A stretch of 64,000 bases of DNA from Aliivibrio sifiae (lineage in GTDB: Bacteria > Pseudomonadota > Gammaproteobacteria > Enterobacterales > Vibrionaceae): contig NZ_MSCP01000001.1 in NCBI RefSeq assembly GCF_002954715.1, positions 373,093-437,092 of the forward strand, read 5' to 3'. This document shows positions 35,737-46,037 of the stretch, piece after piece. Position 1 is the first letter of the stretch. Each line of letters opens with the position of its first letter. Made by a program: the position numbers and the translations under genes. A model generated the notes under the pieces. That model had not been told where the DNA came from and made no database searches. It was given only the letters and a program-made list of their open reading frames with translations.

Positions 35737-37173
35737 ATGGCGCAAAGTAAAGTACTGATCGTAGAAGATGATGAAGGCCTACGCGAAGCGTTGATTGACA
35801 CCTTAGAATTAGCTGGTTATGAATGGATTGAAGCAGATAGTGCGGAAACCGCTCTATTGATTTTGAAAAAAGAACCCGTTGATATTGTGGTTTCAGATGT
35901 TCAAATGGCAGGCATGGGTGGATTGGCATTATTGCGTAGTATTAAGTTGAACTGGCCAAATTTACCGGTTCTTCTAATGACAGCGTATGCCAATATTGAA
36001 GATGCGGTTTCTGCAATGAAAGAAGGCGCGATAGATTACATGGCGAAGCCTTTTGCGCCAGAAGTGCTATTAAATATGGTAAGTCGCTATGCTCCTGTAA
36101 AAAATGAGCAAACGGGTGATGCGATTGTAGCTGATGAAAAAAGCCTTAAATTACTTAAATTAGCGGATAAAGTGGCTCGAACTGACGCTAACGTGATGGT
36201 ACTTGGCCCTAGTGGTTCAGGTAAAGAAGTGATGTCTCGTTATATACATAACAATTCGCAGCGTAGTGAGGGGCCTTTTGTCGCAATTAACTGTGCAGCG
36301 ATCCCAGACAATATGTTAGAAGCCACATTATTTGGTTATGAAAAAGGTGCATTTACTGGTGCTGTTCAAGCATGTCCGGGTAAATTTGAACAAGCGCAAG
36401 GTGGAACTATTTTACTTGATGAGATCAGTGAAATGGATCTTAACCTACAAGCGAAATTGCTTCGAGTTCTACAAGAAAGAGAAGTTGAGCGTTTAGGTGG
36501 CCGTAAGAGTATTAAGCTTGATGTTCGTATTTTAGCGACAAGTAACCGTGATTTAAAAAAATACGTTGAAGAAGGTAATTTCAGAGAAGATTTATATTAC
36601 CGTCTAAACGTATTCCCAATTGCATGGCCGCCATTAAAAGAGCGTAAAGGGGACATTAATCCTTTAGCAAAACATTTGATAGAACGTCACTGTCAAAAAC
36701 AAGGCTTACCTGTACCAACATTAACCGTTGATGCCATGGCTAAATTAGAGTCTTACCCTTGGCCTGGTAATGTGCGTGAATTAGATAACGTTGTTCAACG
36801 AGCATTAATTTTGGCTGAAGGTAATCAGCTCACTTCTGATGATGTATTACTTGAAGGCGTTGATTGGGCTGATGCTAGCAGCTTACAACAAGTTGTAAGT
36901 GGTGAAGCCCCAACAATTAGACCTGAGCAACAGGTACCGTCAATAAATGAGCCATCAATTACCGAGTTAGAAAACACAAATATTGATGCAGCAAATACAT
37001 CGACAGGCTTAGGTGGTGAATTACGTGAGCAAGAGTACATTATTATCTTAGAAACGATAAAAGCGTGTGACGGAAAGCGCAAAGATGTAGCCGAAAAACT
37101 AGGGATTAGCCCAAGAACATTGAGATACAAGCTTGCTAAGATGCGCGATGCTGGAATCGATATCCCAAGCTAA
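35737..37173 (+). CDS. flrC: FlrC, sigma-54 response regulator for class III genes
   Basis: Phosphorylated by FlrB; activates hook, basal-body and flaA promoters with sigma-54. The 478-residue product has a receiver domain with Asp54 (VSDVQM), an AAA+ domain (GPSGSGKE; GAFTGA; RFL-type sensor region) and a C-terminal Fis-type helix (KDVAEKLGISPRTLRYKL). CTGGAG at the end of flrB is its ribosome site. Its likely targets, judged by sigma-54 elements, include flgB, flgF, flgJ, flgK, flaA, and possibly fliE, fliK and flhA. Confidence 0.96.
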   Translation: MAQSKVLIVEDDEGLREALIDTLELAGYEWIEADSAETALLILKKEPVDIVVSDVQMAGMGGLALLRSIKLNWPNLPVLLMTAYANIEDAVSAMKEGAIDYMAKPFAPEVLLNMVSRYAPVKNEQTGDAIVADEKSLKLLKLADKVARTDANVMVLGPSGSGKEVMSRYIHNNSQRSEGPFVAINCAAIPDNMLEATLFGYEKGAFTGAVQACPGKFEQAQGGTILLDEISEMDLNLQAKLLRVLQEREVERLGGRKSIKLDVRILATSNRDLKKYVEEGNFREDLYYRLNVFPIAWPPLKERKGDINPLAKHLIERHCQKQGLPVPTLTVDAMAKLESYPWPGNVRELDNVVQRALILAEGNQLTSDDVLLEGVDWADASSLQQVVSGEAPTIRPEQQVPSINEPSITELENTNIDAANTSTGLGGELREQEYIIILETIKACDGKRKDVAEKLGISPRTLRYKLAKMRDAGIDIPS

Positions 37174-37200
37174 AACAGTCGCTTACAGTTATTGATATTT

Positions 37201-37216
37201 TGGTATGTAAATTGCT
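37201..37216 (+). promoter_or_regulatory. Sigma-54 promoter of fliE operon
   Basis: tggtatgtaaattgct has GG and TTGCT with ten-base spacing, 58 bases before fliE. Confidence 0.85.
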
Positions 37217-37273
37217 TTATATACTTCGGGTCGTAAAATTAAGTCAATTAGTTGACTGGGTCGGAGAATAGAA

Positions 37274-37585
37274 ATGAAGATTGGTGGTTTACAGGACGAA
37301 ATGCAAGCAATGATGCTTGACGCGTCAAATACAACGCGTCCAGCAACAGGTAAAGAAGTCGGTGCGGACTTCAGTGCAATGTTTGCAAAAGCAGTAAATA
37401 ACGTGAATGGCTTACAACAAGCATCAAGTGATTTGGCTGTGCGTTTTGATCGAGGTGATGAAGGGGTTTCATTATCCGATGTAATGATTGCACGTAACAA
37501 ATCAAGCGTAGCATTTGATGCGACAATTCAAGTGCGTAATAAGCTAGTTGATGCTTATAAAGCACTAATGAATATGCCTGTATAG
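37274..37585 (+). CDS. fliE: FliE, MS-ring-rod junction protein
   Basis: Joins the MS ring to the proximal rod. The 103-residue product has the conserved C-terminal part (SVAFDATIQVRNKLVDAYKA) and the usual length. CGGAG lies before the ATG. It leads fliE-fliF-fliG-fliH-fliI-fliJ under a sigma-54 promoter, the expected class II arrangement in Vibrio. Confidence 0.94.
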   Translation: MKIGGLQDEMQAMMLDASNTTRPATGKEVGADFSAMFAKAVNNVNGLQQASSDLAVRFDRGDEGVSLSDVMIARNKSSVAFDATIQVRNKLVDAYKALMNMPV

Positions 37586-37602
37586 TTTCTAGGAAGTAAA
37601 GC

Positions 37603-39336
37603 GTGTCAGAAGAAAATAAAAATACAGACTTAACGGTATCTGATGGAATGTCGTCAGGCGGTGCAATGGCACTGGATGGATCCGTTGATGTACAAAATCC
37701 TGATGTAGATGAGCAAAGTTCTTCAAAATTAGATTCAGCGCTTGGTAATCTTGATCTATTGCGTCAAGTTATCTTAGTGTTATCGGTTTCTATTTGTGTT
37801 GCCTTAATTGTAATGCTCTTCTTTTGGGTGCAAGAACCTGAAATGCGACCGCTTGGTATGTATGAAACGGATGAACTAATCCAAGTTCTTGATCACCTTG
37901 ATACGCAGAAAGCCGAATACAAACTAGATGGAAATACTATCTTAGTTCCTGCCTCTGAATTCAGTAAAATGAAATTAGATCTTTCTCGTGCTGGTTTAAA
38001 TAAATCAGTCGATGAAGGTGACGACATTCTATTGCAAGACATGGGCTTTGGTGTTTCACAGCGTTTAGAACAAGAGCGTCTAAAATTAAGCCGTGAACGT
38101 CAATTAGCCAGTACATTTGAGCAAATGCGTCCAATTCGTAAAGCACAAGTACTGCTTGCTATGCCAAAACAAAGTGTGTTTGTTCGTCATAACCAAGAAG
38201 CGTCAGCAACGGTATTTTTGACAATGCGTATGGGTGCTAGCCTAAGACAAGAAGAAGTTGATTCTATTGTTGATATGGTTTCAAGTGCGGTTCCAGGAAT
38301 GAAACCAACACGCGTTACCGTAACAGATCAACATGGGCGTTTATTGAGTTCAGGCTCGCAAGACCCAATGGCAATGGCTCATCGTAAAGAGCAAGAATTA
38401 GAGCGTAAGCAAGAGCAAACACTGCGAGATAAAATTGACGCAATTTTAATTCCAGTATTAGGTTTAGGTAACTATACCGCTCAAGTTGATGTGTCTATGG
38501 ACTTTAGTGCTGTTGAGCAAACTCGTAAGCAATTTGACCCGCAAACACCATCTACTCGAAGTGAATACACATTAGAAGATTACAATAACGGTAATGTTAT
38601 TGCAGGGGTTCCAGGGGCGTTAAGTAATCAGCCTCCTGTTGATTCTGCGATCCCTCAAGACATTGCTGAATTAAAAGACGGTTCAGTATTAGGTCAAGGT
38701 TCTGTACACAAAGAAGCAACACGAAACTTTGAGTTAGATACCACGATCAGCCATGAGCGTAAGCAAAGTGGAACAGTTGCTCGTCAAACCGTGTCTGTTG
38801 CAATAAAAGAGCGCCAAAGCGTTAACCCTGAAACCGGGGAAGTGACATACACACCAATGTCAGCAGAACAAATTGATAAAATTCGTCAAATCATTATTGG
38901 TAGTGTTGGTCTTAATGAGCAACGTGGTGACTTACTGAACGTATTAAGTGTTAAGTTTGCTATTGAAGAACAGCCAATCGTCATTGATGTTCCTATTTGG
39001 GAAAATCCAAACTTTAATGATTGGGTTAAATGGTTAGCTGGTGCACTTGTTATTATTGCCGTGCTTCTTATCCTTGTTCGCCCTGCAATGAATAAATTAT
39101 TATTCCCTAATCAAGCAGAAGACGATGCGATGGCAAATGGCGAAGGTCATGCTGATGGTGAAATGGGCTTAATTGGCAGTGATTTGGATGGCGATGGATT
39201 TGAGTTCGGCTCAGGTATCGACCTTCCAAACCTACACAAAGATGAAGACTTATTGAAAGCGGTTCGTGCTCTTGTAGCGAACGAACCAGAACTTGCGGCG
39301 CAAGTCGTTAAAAACTGGGTATCTGAAAATGGCTAA
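37603..39336 (+). CDS. fliF: FliF, MS-ring protein
   Basis: Forms the membrane MS ring that anchors the motor and houses the export gate. The 577-residue product has two membrane helices (about 52-73 and 467-490) around a large periplasmic region with ring-building motifs, and a C-terminal tail that binds FliG. It starts at GTG with TAGGAAG upstream. Its stop overlaps the fliG start by eight bases, which suggests translational coupling of ring and switch proteins. Confidence 0.95.
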   Translation: MSEENKNTDLTVSDGMSSGGAMALDGSVDVQNPDVDEQSSSKLDSALGNLDLLRQVILVLSVSICVALIVMLFFWVQEPEMRPLGMYETDELIQVLDHLDTQKAEYKLDGNTILVPASEFSKMKLDLSRAGLNKSVDEGDDILLQDMGFGVSQRLEQERLKLSRERQLASTFEQMRPIRKAQVLLAMPKQSVFVRHNQEASATVFLTMRMGASLRQEEVDSIVDMVSSAVPGMKPTRVTVTDQHGRLLSSGSQDPMAMAHRKEQELERKQEQTLRDKIDAILIPVLGLGNYTAQVDVSMDFSAVEQTRKQFDPQTPSTRSEYTLEDYNNGNVIAGVPGALSNQPPVDSAIPQDIAELKDGSVLGQGSVHKEATRNFELDTTISHERKQSGTVARQTVSVAIKERQSVNPETGEVTYTPMSAEQIDKIRQIIIGSVGLNEQRGDLLNVLSVKFAIEEQPIVIDVPIWENPNFNDWVKWLAGALVIIAVLLILVRPAMNKLLFPNQAEDDAMANGEGHADGEMGLIGSDLDGDGFEFGSGIDLPNLHKDEDLLKAVRALVANEPELAAQVVKNWVSENG

Positions 39337-40381
39337 TGAGATTGTAGAAGCAGAAAAAAAAGATGAAGATAACCAAGAGTTTGATCTTTCATCACTCGCA
39401 GGCTCAGAGCGTGCAGCCATTTTGCTACTTAGTTTGAGTGAGGATGATGCCGCGAGCATTATCCGCCACTTAGAGCCAAAGCAAGTTCAGAAAGTGGGTG
39501 CAGCAATGGCAACTGTATCTGATTTAAATCAGGTTAAAGTGTCAGCGATTCACCGTGCTTTCTTAGAAGATATTCAGAAGTACACTAGTATCGGTATGGG
39601 TAGCGAAGACTTCATGCGTAATGCATTGGTTGCCGCTCTTGGTGAAGATAAGGCAAATAACCTTGTTGACCAGATTTTACTTGGTAGTGGTTCTAAAGGC
39701 TTGGATTCATTGAAATGGATGGACCCTCGTCAGGTGGCAAGCATCATCATGAATGAGCATCCACAGATCCAAACTATCGTATTGTCTTACCTAGACCCAG
39801 ATCAATCGGCAGAGATTTTATCTCAATTCCCTGAACGTGTACGTCTTGATCTAATGATGCGAATTGCTCACCTTGAAGAAGTTCAGCCTTCAGCTCTGGC
39901 TGAACTAAATGAAATCATGGAGAAACAGTTTGCGGGTCAATCTGGTGCTCAAGCAGCCAAAATTGGCGGCCTGAAAGCAGCGGCAGAAATCATGAACTAC
40001 CTAGATAACAGTATTGAAGGTATGTTGATGGATCAAATTCGTGACCAAGATGAAGAGACAGCAACTCAGATCCAAGATCTTATGTTTGTCTTTGAAAATC
40101 TTATTGATGTTCAAGACCAAGGCATTCAAATGCTATTGCGTGATGTTCCGCAAGAAGTGCTGCAAAAAGCACTTAAAGGCGCAGACGATGCACTTAAAGA
40201 GAAAATGTTTAAGTGTATGTCAAAACGTGCGGCAGAGCTTATGCGTGATGACCTTGAAGCAATGGGACCAGTTCGAGTTGCTGATGTTGAAGCTGCACAG
40301 AAAGAAATTCTGGCAGTGGCACGTCGAATGGCAGACTCTGGTGACCTAATGCTTTCTGGTGGTGCGGATGAATTCGTATAA
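39329..40381 (+). CDS. fliG: FliG, rotor switch protein
   Basis: Switch-complex protein that contacts the stator and generates torque. The 350-residue product has the N-terminal FliF-binding domain, the middle EHPQIQTIVLSYL block and the C-terminal domain with charged torque residues (KCMSKRAAELMRDDLEAMG). The open frame extends to 39293, but the family starts at the ATG of 39329, which overlaps the end of fliF. It is followed by a 120-base gap containing a 12-bp inverted repeat before fliH. Confidence 0.95.
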   Translation: MANEIVEAEKKDEDNQEFDLSSLAGSERAAILLLSLSEDDAASIIRHLEPKQVQKVGAAMATVSDLNQVKVSAIHRAFLEDIQKYTSIGMGSEDFMRNALVAALGEDKANNLVDQILLGSGSKGLDSLKWMDPRQVASIIMNEHPQIQTIVLSYLDPDQSAEILSQFPERVRLDLMMRIAHLEEVQPSALAELNEIMEKQFAGQSGAQAAKIGGLKAAAEIMNYLDNSIEGMLMDQIRDQDEETATQIQDLMFVFENLIDVQDQGIQMLLRDVPQEVLQKALKGADDALKEKMFKCMSKRAAELMRDDLEAMGPVRVADVEAAQKEILAVARRMADSGDLMLSGGADEFV

Positions 40382-40410
40382 TACGTTTTCAGTGCGTTAA
40401 GTTATAATAA

Positions 40411-40463
40411 AACGGCTATTTCGGTTTGATATCAACATGATTGGTATTATTGAAATAGCCGTT
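40411..40463 (+). other. 12-bp inverted repeat between fliG and fliH
   Basis: aacggctatttc at 40411-40422 and gaaatagccgtt at 40452-40463 are perfect complements; the 29-base loop includes the palindrome ttgatatcaa. No T-tract follows, so it looks like an RNA processing or stability element inside the operon rather than a terminator. Confidence 0.7.
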
Positions 40464-40500
40464 GTGCTTTCTAAACTTCTAATTTTTACGGGTTATCATC

Positions 40501-41298
40501 ATGAGTATCAGCAAAAAACGTGGCTTTATTCGTATTACCGATGAGAGTGAACTGCAACGAACTAATATTTGGGAATCTCCAGATTACTCTGATCCAGATA
40601 AACCAGCCCGTGAAACAGCATTAAATTACGATCCTAGCTGGACACCTTCATTACCTAAAGAAGAAGAGCCTGAAGAGTTTGTGCTTACCGATGAAATCAT
40701 TGAGCAGATCAAGCAAGGTGCTTATAACGAAGGTTTGTTAGAAGGCCAAGAATTTGGTTACAAAGAAGGCTTAGAAAAGGGCCAAGCAGAAGGATTCGAA
40801 GCGGGTAAGCCAGAGGGTTACCAAGTTGGTTATGACGAAGGTATCGCTGCAGGACAAGCTGAAATAGAAGAGCGAATTAAACAGTTAATTGAAATGGCAG
40901 ATAAATTTTCAGCGCCATTAGAATTAGTCGACTCTCAGGTAGAAAAGCAGCTAGTAGATATGGTGCTTGCTCTGACAAAAGAAGTGATTCATGTTGAGGT
41001 AAAAACCAACCCTCAAGTGCTTCTTGATACGGTTCGTGAGGCTGTTGAAACGTTACCAGTGACAGAGCGAGAGATCACCATTTCACTTAATCCAGAAGAT
41101 CAACAACGCGTTATTGATGCTTATGGTGAAGAGGTATTAGTTCAAAAACAATGGACTCTTATTTCAGAACCGTCAATGAATGTGGGTGACATTAATATCC
41201 AAGCTTCCGATTCTAAAGTTAGCTACTTATTAGAAGAACGTATCAAAAGCGTATTAGCTAAATTTTGTGGGGTTAACCGTCACCAAGGAAATCAGTAA
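40501..41298 (+). CDS. fliH: FliH, regulator of the export ATPase
   Basis: Binds FliI and links it to the switch ring. The 265-residue product has a Gly-repeat segment (about 78-118, GxxxG-type: [15 protein letters not shown] and similar), typical of FliH helices, and a C-terminal ATPase-binding domain. Its TAA overlaps the fliI ATG (TAATG), so the two are translationally coupled. Confidence 0.94.
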   Translation: MSISKKRGFIRITDESELQRTNIWESPDYSDPDKPARETALNYDPSWTPSLPKEEEPEEFVLTDEIIEQIKQGAYNEGLLEGQEFGYKEGLEKGQAEGFEAGKPEGYQVGYDEGIAAGQAEIEERIKQLIEMADKFSAPLELVDSQVEKQLVDMVLALTKEVIHVEVKTNPQVLLDTVREAVETLPVTEREITISLNPEDQQRVIDAYGEEVLVQKQWTLISEPSMNVGDINIQASDSKVSYLLEERIKSVLAKFCGVNRHQGNQ

Positions 41299-42617
41299 TG
41301 TTGTCATTGTCTGAACGCCTTTCCCAATATAAAACAACAGGGCTAACCACTCGTGCTATTGCATCAGGAAAATTAGTGCGTGTTGTTGGCTTAACGTTAG
41401 AAGCGACAGGTTGCCGAGCACCTATTGGTAGTTCTTGCTTAGTCGAAACCATTAATGGTGAAATTGAAGCGGAAGTCGTCGGTTTTTCTGGTGAAAATCT
41501 ATTTTTAATGCCAAATGAACAAGTATCTGGTGTATTACCAGGTGCAAAAGTCACCCCAATAGTGGGCGGCAGTGGTATCCCTGTTGGTATGGAATTATTG
41601 GGTCGAGTGGTTGATGGGGTAGGTAACCCGATTGATGGGCTTGGTGAATTGTATACCGAACAAACTGCCTCATTTACGTCTGAACCAATTAATCCATTAG
41701 CAAGAAAGCCGATCTCAGAACCACTAGATGTAGGTTTAAAAGCAATTAATGGTCTACTTACCGTAGGTAAAGGACAGCGTTTAGGTTTATTTGCTGGTTC
41801 TGGTGTGGGTAAATCGGTAACGCTTGGCATGATGACCCGTGGTACCACAGCGCAAGTCGTGGTTGTTGGTTTGATTGGTGAGCGTGGACGAGAAGTTAAA
41901 GAATTCATCGAAGAGATTTTAGGTCCAGAAGGTCGTAAACGTTCTGTTGTGGTTGCAGCCCCTGCCGATTCATCCGCATTAATGCGATTAAAAGGCTGTC
42001 AAACGGCACTCACAATTGCAGAATATTTCCGTGATCAAGGCTTAGATGTACTACTTTTAATGGATTCTTTAACACGTTTTGCTCAAGCTCAGCGTGAAAT
42101 TGCACTGTCTGTTGGTGAACCACCAGCAACGAAAGGTTATCCGCCATCAGTATTTGCTAAGCTTCCTGCATTGGTAGAGCGAGCAGGTAATGGCAATGAT
42201 GACCAAGGCTCCATTACAGCATTTTTTACCGTGTTAACTGAAGGCGATGACTTACAAGATCCTATCGCGGATGCATCTCGAGCTATTCTTGATGGGCACA
42301 TTGTACTTTCAAGAGAAATGGCAGATGCGGGTCACTACCCAGCGATTGATGTCGAGAAGTCAGTCAGTCGTGTTATGCCACAAATTACTGACGAAGAGCA
42401 TATGCTCATGTCGAAAGCGGTGAGACAAGTACTGTCTATCTGTCGTAAAAACCAAGATTTGGTTTCGATTGGTGCATATAAGCCAGGGACTGATCCTGCG
42501 ATAGACCAAGCCTTTACGTTGAAGCCGCGTTTAGATGAGTATTTACAACAGCGAATGAAAGAAAGTGTTCCATTTGATATGTGTAAAAGTATGCTAAAAA
42601 TGTTGCTGAGTGGCTAA
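41298..42617 (+). CDS. fliI: FliI, flagellar export ATPase
   Basis: Cytoplasmic F1-like ATPase that energises loading of export substrates. The 439-residue product has Walker A GSGVGKS at 167-173, a Walker B region ending LLLMDS, and the GERGREV motif. Length and sequence are typical. It is coupled to fliH and followed by fliJ. Confidence 0.96.
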   Translation: MLSLSERLSQYKTTGLTTRAIASGKLVRVVGLTLEATGCRAPIGSSCLVETINGEIEAEVVGFSGENLFLMPNEQVSGVLPGAKVTPIVGGSGIPVGMELLGRVVDGVGNPIDGLGELYTEQTASFTSEPINPLARKPISEPLDVGLKAINGLLTVGKGQRLGLFAGSGVGKSVTLGMMTRGTTAQVVVVGLIGERGREVKEFIEEILGPEGRKRSVVVAAPADSSALMRLKGCQTALTIAEYFRDQGLDVLLLMDSLTRFAQAQREIALSVGEPPATKGYPPSVFAKLPALVERAGNGNDDQGSITAFFTVLTEGDDLQDPIADASRAILDGHIVLSREMADAGHYPAIDVEKSVSRVMPQITDEEHMLMSKAVRQVLSICRKNQDLVSIGAYKPGTDPAIDQAFTLKPRLDEYLQQRMKESVPFDMCKSMLKMLLSG

Positions 42618-42645
42618 ATGGCAATAATGAAAAAAGAGAAAGATC

Positions 42646-43086
42646 ATGAGTAGTACGTTTGATTTTTTATTAGAACAATCTCAAGAAAGAGAGAATCAAG
42701 CAGTGATGGCATTAAATACAGCCAAAGCCGAGCTTGAGAACTTTTACGAGCAAGTAAAGCAGATCGAGAAATACCGTCTCGATTACTGTAATCAACTATT
42801 GCAGCGTGGCCAGCAAGGATTGACTGCGAGTCAATATAGCCACTTAAATAAGTTTTTAGTTCAACTTGATGAAACCTTAACCAAGCAAAAGAGTGCTGAA
42901 TCTCATTTCACTTCCCAAGTGGATAATTGCCAAACCTATTGGCAAGAAACTCGTAAACAGCGTCGTTCTTATGAATGGATGATCGATAAGAAAAAAACAG
43001 AACGCCAGAAAATGTTAGATAAACAAGAACAAAACATGATGGATGAATTTTCAACGTTACAGTTTTCTCGTCGTTCTCAATCTTAA
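42646..43086 (+). CDS. fliJ: FliJ, export chaperone-escort protein
   Basis: Coiled-coil central stalk of the FliI ring that passes chaperones and opens FlhA. The 146-residue product is almost entirely charged coiled coil, with the usual length. AAAGAGAAAGA precedes the ATG. It is last in the fliE unit; I saw no strong terminator before the fliK promoter, so read-through is possible. Confidence 0.9.
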   Translation: MSSTFDFLLEQSQERENQAVMALNTAKAELENFYEQVKQIEKYRLDYCNQLLQRGQQGLTASQYSHLNKFLVQLDETLTKQKSAESHFTSQVDNCQTYWQETRKQRRSYEWMIDKKKTERQKMLDKQEQNMMDEFSTLQFSRRSQS

Positions 43087-43130
43087 TGGTTCTGAGTATT
43101 TGTTTGTGATTTCCTTTCTATTATTAAAAT

Positions 43131-43146
43131 TGGCTTAATATTTGCT
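43131..43146 (+). promoter_or_regulatory. Sigma-54 promoter of fliK operon
   Basis: tggcttaatatttgct has TGGC and TTGCT with exact spacing, 70 bases before the chosen fliK start. Confidence 0.82.
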
Positions 43147-43215
43147 TTAAAATATCAAACGTTGAGCCTCTATCGCTCTTGTCAAAAAATCCACACTCAA
43201 TGTAGAGAACATACT

Positions 43216-44451
43216 ATGAGCAGTCATGACTTATCATTAAACAGTATCAATAAAAATGTGCCTATAAAGCCTGATACGAAAACGGCTGCCGTAGAAAAAA
43301 CAGATTCAGAAGGCTTTGTTGAAGAGCTAAAAGAACTGATGGGATTAAGCGAAAAAGAAGCCGCCAAAAAAGCAGCGGTTGAAGAAAAATCGGCAGCTGA
43401 TGAAGTCAGTCAGGCAGAGAAAAAAGAAAAAGCCGACGAACTAGAAAAAAAAGAAGACAGCGTAGAAGACAAAGTAGGTGAAGGCTCTGAGTTATTATCT
43501 CGCCTTGATCAAGCAAATGGTACGCTTGTTGATAGTAAGAAAAACAAAGAAGATGCAGATAAAACGTCAGGATCTAGTGAAGAAGAGCTAGATCAGGAAG
43601 ACGGAAAAGAAGCCATGCTTACTCAAGCGACAGTTGGTGCTGTTGCTGGTAAAGAAAGCAGTAAAACCGTTGGTGATGAGTCAGACCCTACCCAAGAAAT
43701 TCAATGGGGTAAGCAATCTAAAGTTGCGAATGGCGAAGCTCAAACTAAAGGCGAAGCTTCTGGTAATAAAGAATCAACCAAGGAGCTGTTAACTTCAACG
43801 GCTCTTATCGGAAAAGCAGAAGCCGAGTCTGGTAAATTAGCCGATGCAAAAAAAGCTAAAATGGATATATCAGCGTTAGGAATGACACAGGTCGCTAACG
43901 GTGACGCAGTTAATTTAACTGAATCAAAAACAACAGACTCTTTTGCTCAGCAATTAGCAACGGCATCAGGGACGACAGCAACACAACAAGCGGCAGCAGC
44001 TCAAGCGCAACGAACAGATCCGATGAATGTGCCTTTAAATATCCGTCAAGAAATGGCCAGTGATGAAGTTGCAGAGCGCATCAATATGATGATGGCAAAA
44101 AACTTAAAGCATGTTGATATTCGATTGGATCCACCAGAAATGGGACGCATGCATATTCGTTTGAATATGGGGGCTGATAGTGCTGGAGTTCAGTTTACAG
44201 TATCGAATCAACATGCTCGTGATGCTATAGAGCAAAGTTTACCGCGTTTACGTGAAATGTTTGCTCAACAAGGCATTCAATTGGCCGATACATCAGTTCA
44301 GCAACAAAGCTCTGGCGATTCTTCACAATATGGCTATCAAAAAGAAGAGTCTTCTCGTCAAGGTTCTGGTTTTAGTGAAATGTCTTCTGAAGAGCATGAA
44401 GTCAGTGTTCAAGTATCAAAACCAAATGACGGCATTAGTTTTTACGCCTAA
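43216..44451 (+). CDS. fliK: FliK, hook-length control protein
   Basis: Secreted ruler that measures the hook and switches export specificity through FlhB. The 411-residue product has a long Lys/Glu/Ala/Ser-rich disordered N-terminal part and a conserved C-terminal domain (about 310-370; VDIRLDPPEMGRMHIRL and ARDAIEQSLPRLREMF). The open frame extends to a TTG at 43162, close to the sigma-54 initiation point; the ATG at 43216 is chosen. Low conservation of the ruler part is normal for the family. Confidence 0.92.
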   Translation: MSSHDLSLNSINKNVPIKPDTKTAAVEKTDSEGFVEELKELMGLSEKEAAKKAAVEEKSAADEVSQAEKKEKADELEKKEDSVEDKVGEGSELLSRLDQANGTLVDSKKNKEDADKTSGSSEEELDQEDGKEAMLTQATVGAVAGKESSKTVGDESDPTQEIQWGKQSKVANGEAQTKGEASGNKESTKELLTSTALIGKAEAESGKLADAKKAKMDISALGMTQVANGDAVNLTESKTTDSFAQQLATASGTTATQQAAAAQAQRTDPMNVPLNIRQEMASDEVAERINMMMAKNLKHVDIRLDPPEMGRMHIRLNMGADSAGVQFTVSNQHARDAIEQSLPRLREMFAQQGIQLADTSVQQQSSGDSSQYGYQKEESSRQGSGFSEMSSEEHEVSVQVSKPNDGISFYA

Positions 44452-44491
44452 TTTAGAATAATAATTTACGATTTATCCAAAAGGAAAAACA

Positions 44492-44974
44492 ATGGCTGAT
44501 CAAGGTGCCTCATTAAAAAATAAAAAGAAACTGATCATTCTCATCGCATTGATTGTATTATTACTTATTGGTGGTGCAGGGGCTTGGTTCTTTATGTCGA
44601 GTGAACCAAAAGCAGAACCAACAGAGCAAGATATTGCTGCACTAGAAGCAAAAATGCCGGCGTTATATTTAAACCTACCTCAACCATTTATTTTCAATGT
44701 GACAGGTGATAAACGAGATCGTCTAGTACAATTGAAAGTTCAAGTTGTAATGCGAGGTGCAGATAATGAAGCCGTTGCAATACAACACACTCCTTTAATT
44801 GAAAGTGCCTTATTATCTACTTTTGCCGCAGCTTCAGTTGAGCAATTAAGAGAGCCTCGTGGTCGTATTGATCTTCGAGAGCAGGCAACGCGTGATATTC
44901 AAGATGCCTTTACCAAAATTACAGCTAAACCTGTAATTGAAAAAGTATTATTTACTGACTTTGTAATGCAATAG
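44492..44974 (+). CDS. fliL: FliL, stator-associated membrane protein
   Basis: Single-pass inner-membrane protein that supports the stator under load. The 160-residue product has a basic start, one membrane helix (about 13-33) and a periplasmic domain of the stomatin-like type found in FliL. AAAAGGAAAA precedes the ATG. It lies within fliK-fliL-fliM-fliN-fliO-fliP-fliQ-fliR-flhB. Confidence 0.94.
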   Translation: MADQGASLKNKKKLIILIALIVLLLIGGAGAWFFMSSEPKAEPTEQDIAALEAKMPALYLNLPQPFIFNVTGDKRDRLVQLKVQVVMRGADNEAVAIQHTPLIESALLSTFAAASVEQLREPRGRIDLREQATRDIQDAFTKITAKPVIEKVLFTDFVMQ

Positions 44975-44981
44975 GTTCAAT

Positions 44982-46016
44982 GTGACAGATCTATTATCTC
45001 AAGATGAAATTGATGCTCTACTCCACGGTGTAGATGACGTCGAAGATGAAGTGCCAGGTGGTGATGAAAACGTAGGTTCAATGAAGAACTTTGATTTCTC
45101 ATCACAAGACCGCATCGTTCGTGGTCGAATGCCTACACTGGAATTGATTAATGAGCGTTTTGCTCGTCATATGCGTATTAGTTTATTTAATATGCTAAGA
45201 AAGACGGCTGAAGTTTCAATCAATGGCGTATCAATGGTGAAATTTGGTGAATACCAAAATACACTTTATGTACCAACCAGTTTAAATATGGTGCGTTTCC
45301 GTCCATTAAAAGGAACGGCACTAGTAACCATGGAAGCGCGTTTAGTTTTCATTCTAGTGGAAAACTTCTTTGGTGGTGATGGTCGATTCCATGCCAAGAT
45401 CGAAGGCCGTGAATTTACACCAACAGAGCGACGTATCATTCAATTATTGCTAAAAGTAGTTTTTGAAGATTATAAAGAAGCTTGGTCTCCAGTCATGGGG
45501 GTTGAATTTGAATATTTAGATTCAGAAGTTAACCCAACCATGGCAAACATTGTGAGCCCAACAGAGGTTATCGTAGTCAGTTCGTTCCATATTGAAGTGG
45601 ATGGCGGCGGTGGTGATTTCCACGTTGTGTTCCCATATTCAATGGTTGAACCGATCCGTGAATTACTTGATGCCGGTGTTCAAAGTGACAAGATGGATAC
45701 CGACGTTCGTTGGAGTAAGGCGCTGCGTGATGAAATCATGGATGTGCCTGTTGAAATGAAGGTTAATCTATTAGAAAGCCAAATTTCATTACGAGACCTA
45801 ATGGACTTAGAAGCGGGCGATATAATCCCTGTTGAGATGCCAGAAGCTGCAACTGTATTTGTAGAAGAACTGCCTACCTATCGCGGTAAAGTAGGAAAAT
45901 CTAACGATAAATTAGCGGTACAGATCACTGAGAAAATCAAACGCCCTGATATGGTAAAAACGGATTTAGCCTTCTTAGGCAAAGACGTATTGTTTGATCT
46001 AGACGACGAAGAATAA
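44982..46016 (+). CDS. fliM: FliM, switch protein and CheY-P target
   Basis: C-ring protein that binds phosphorylated CheY to reverse the motor. The 344-residue product starts at GTG and carries the CheY-binding peptide at the N-terminus (LLSQDEIDALLHG), a CheC-like middle domain and a C-terminal FliN-like domain. It lies seven bases after fliL. Length is normal. Confidence 0.96.
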   Translation: MTDLLSQDEIDALLHGVDDVEDEVPGGDENVGSMKNFDFSSQDRIVRGRMPTLELINERFARHMRISLFNMLRKTAEVSINGVSMVKFGEYQNTLYVPTSLNMVRFRPLKGTALVTMEARLVFILVENFFGGDGRFHAKIEGREFTPTERRIIQLLLKVVFEDYKEAWSPVMGVEFEYLDSEVNPTMANIVSPTEVIVVSSFHIEVDGGGGDFHVVFPYSMVEPIRELLDAGVQSDKMDTDVRWSKALRDEIMDVPVEMKVNLLESQISLRDLMDLEAGDIIPVEMPEAATVFVEELPTYRGKVGKSNDKLAVQITEKIKRPDMVKTDLAFLGKDVLFDLDDEE

Positions 46017-46037
46017 GATAAAAGAAGGTAATGGATC

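Noticed and set aside
41273-41908. 211-residue open frame antisense to fliH and fliI
   Set aside because: Composition is Pro/Thr/Ser-rich as expected from the reverse of fliI codons; fully covered by conserved fliI.
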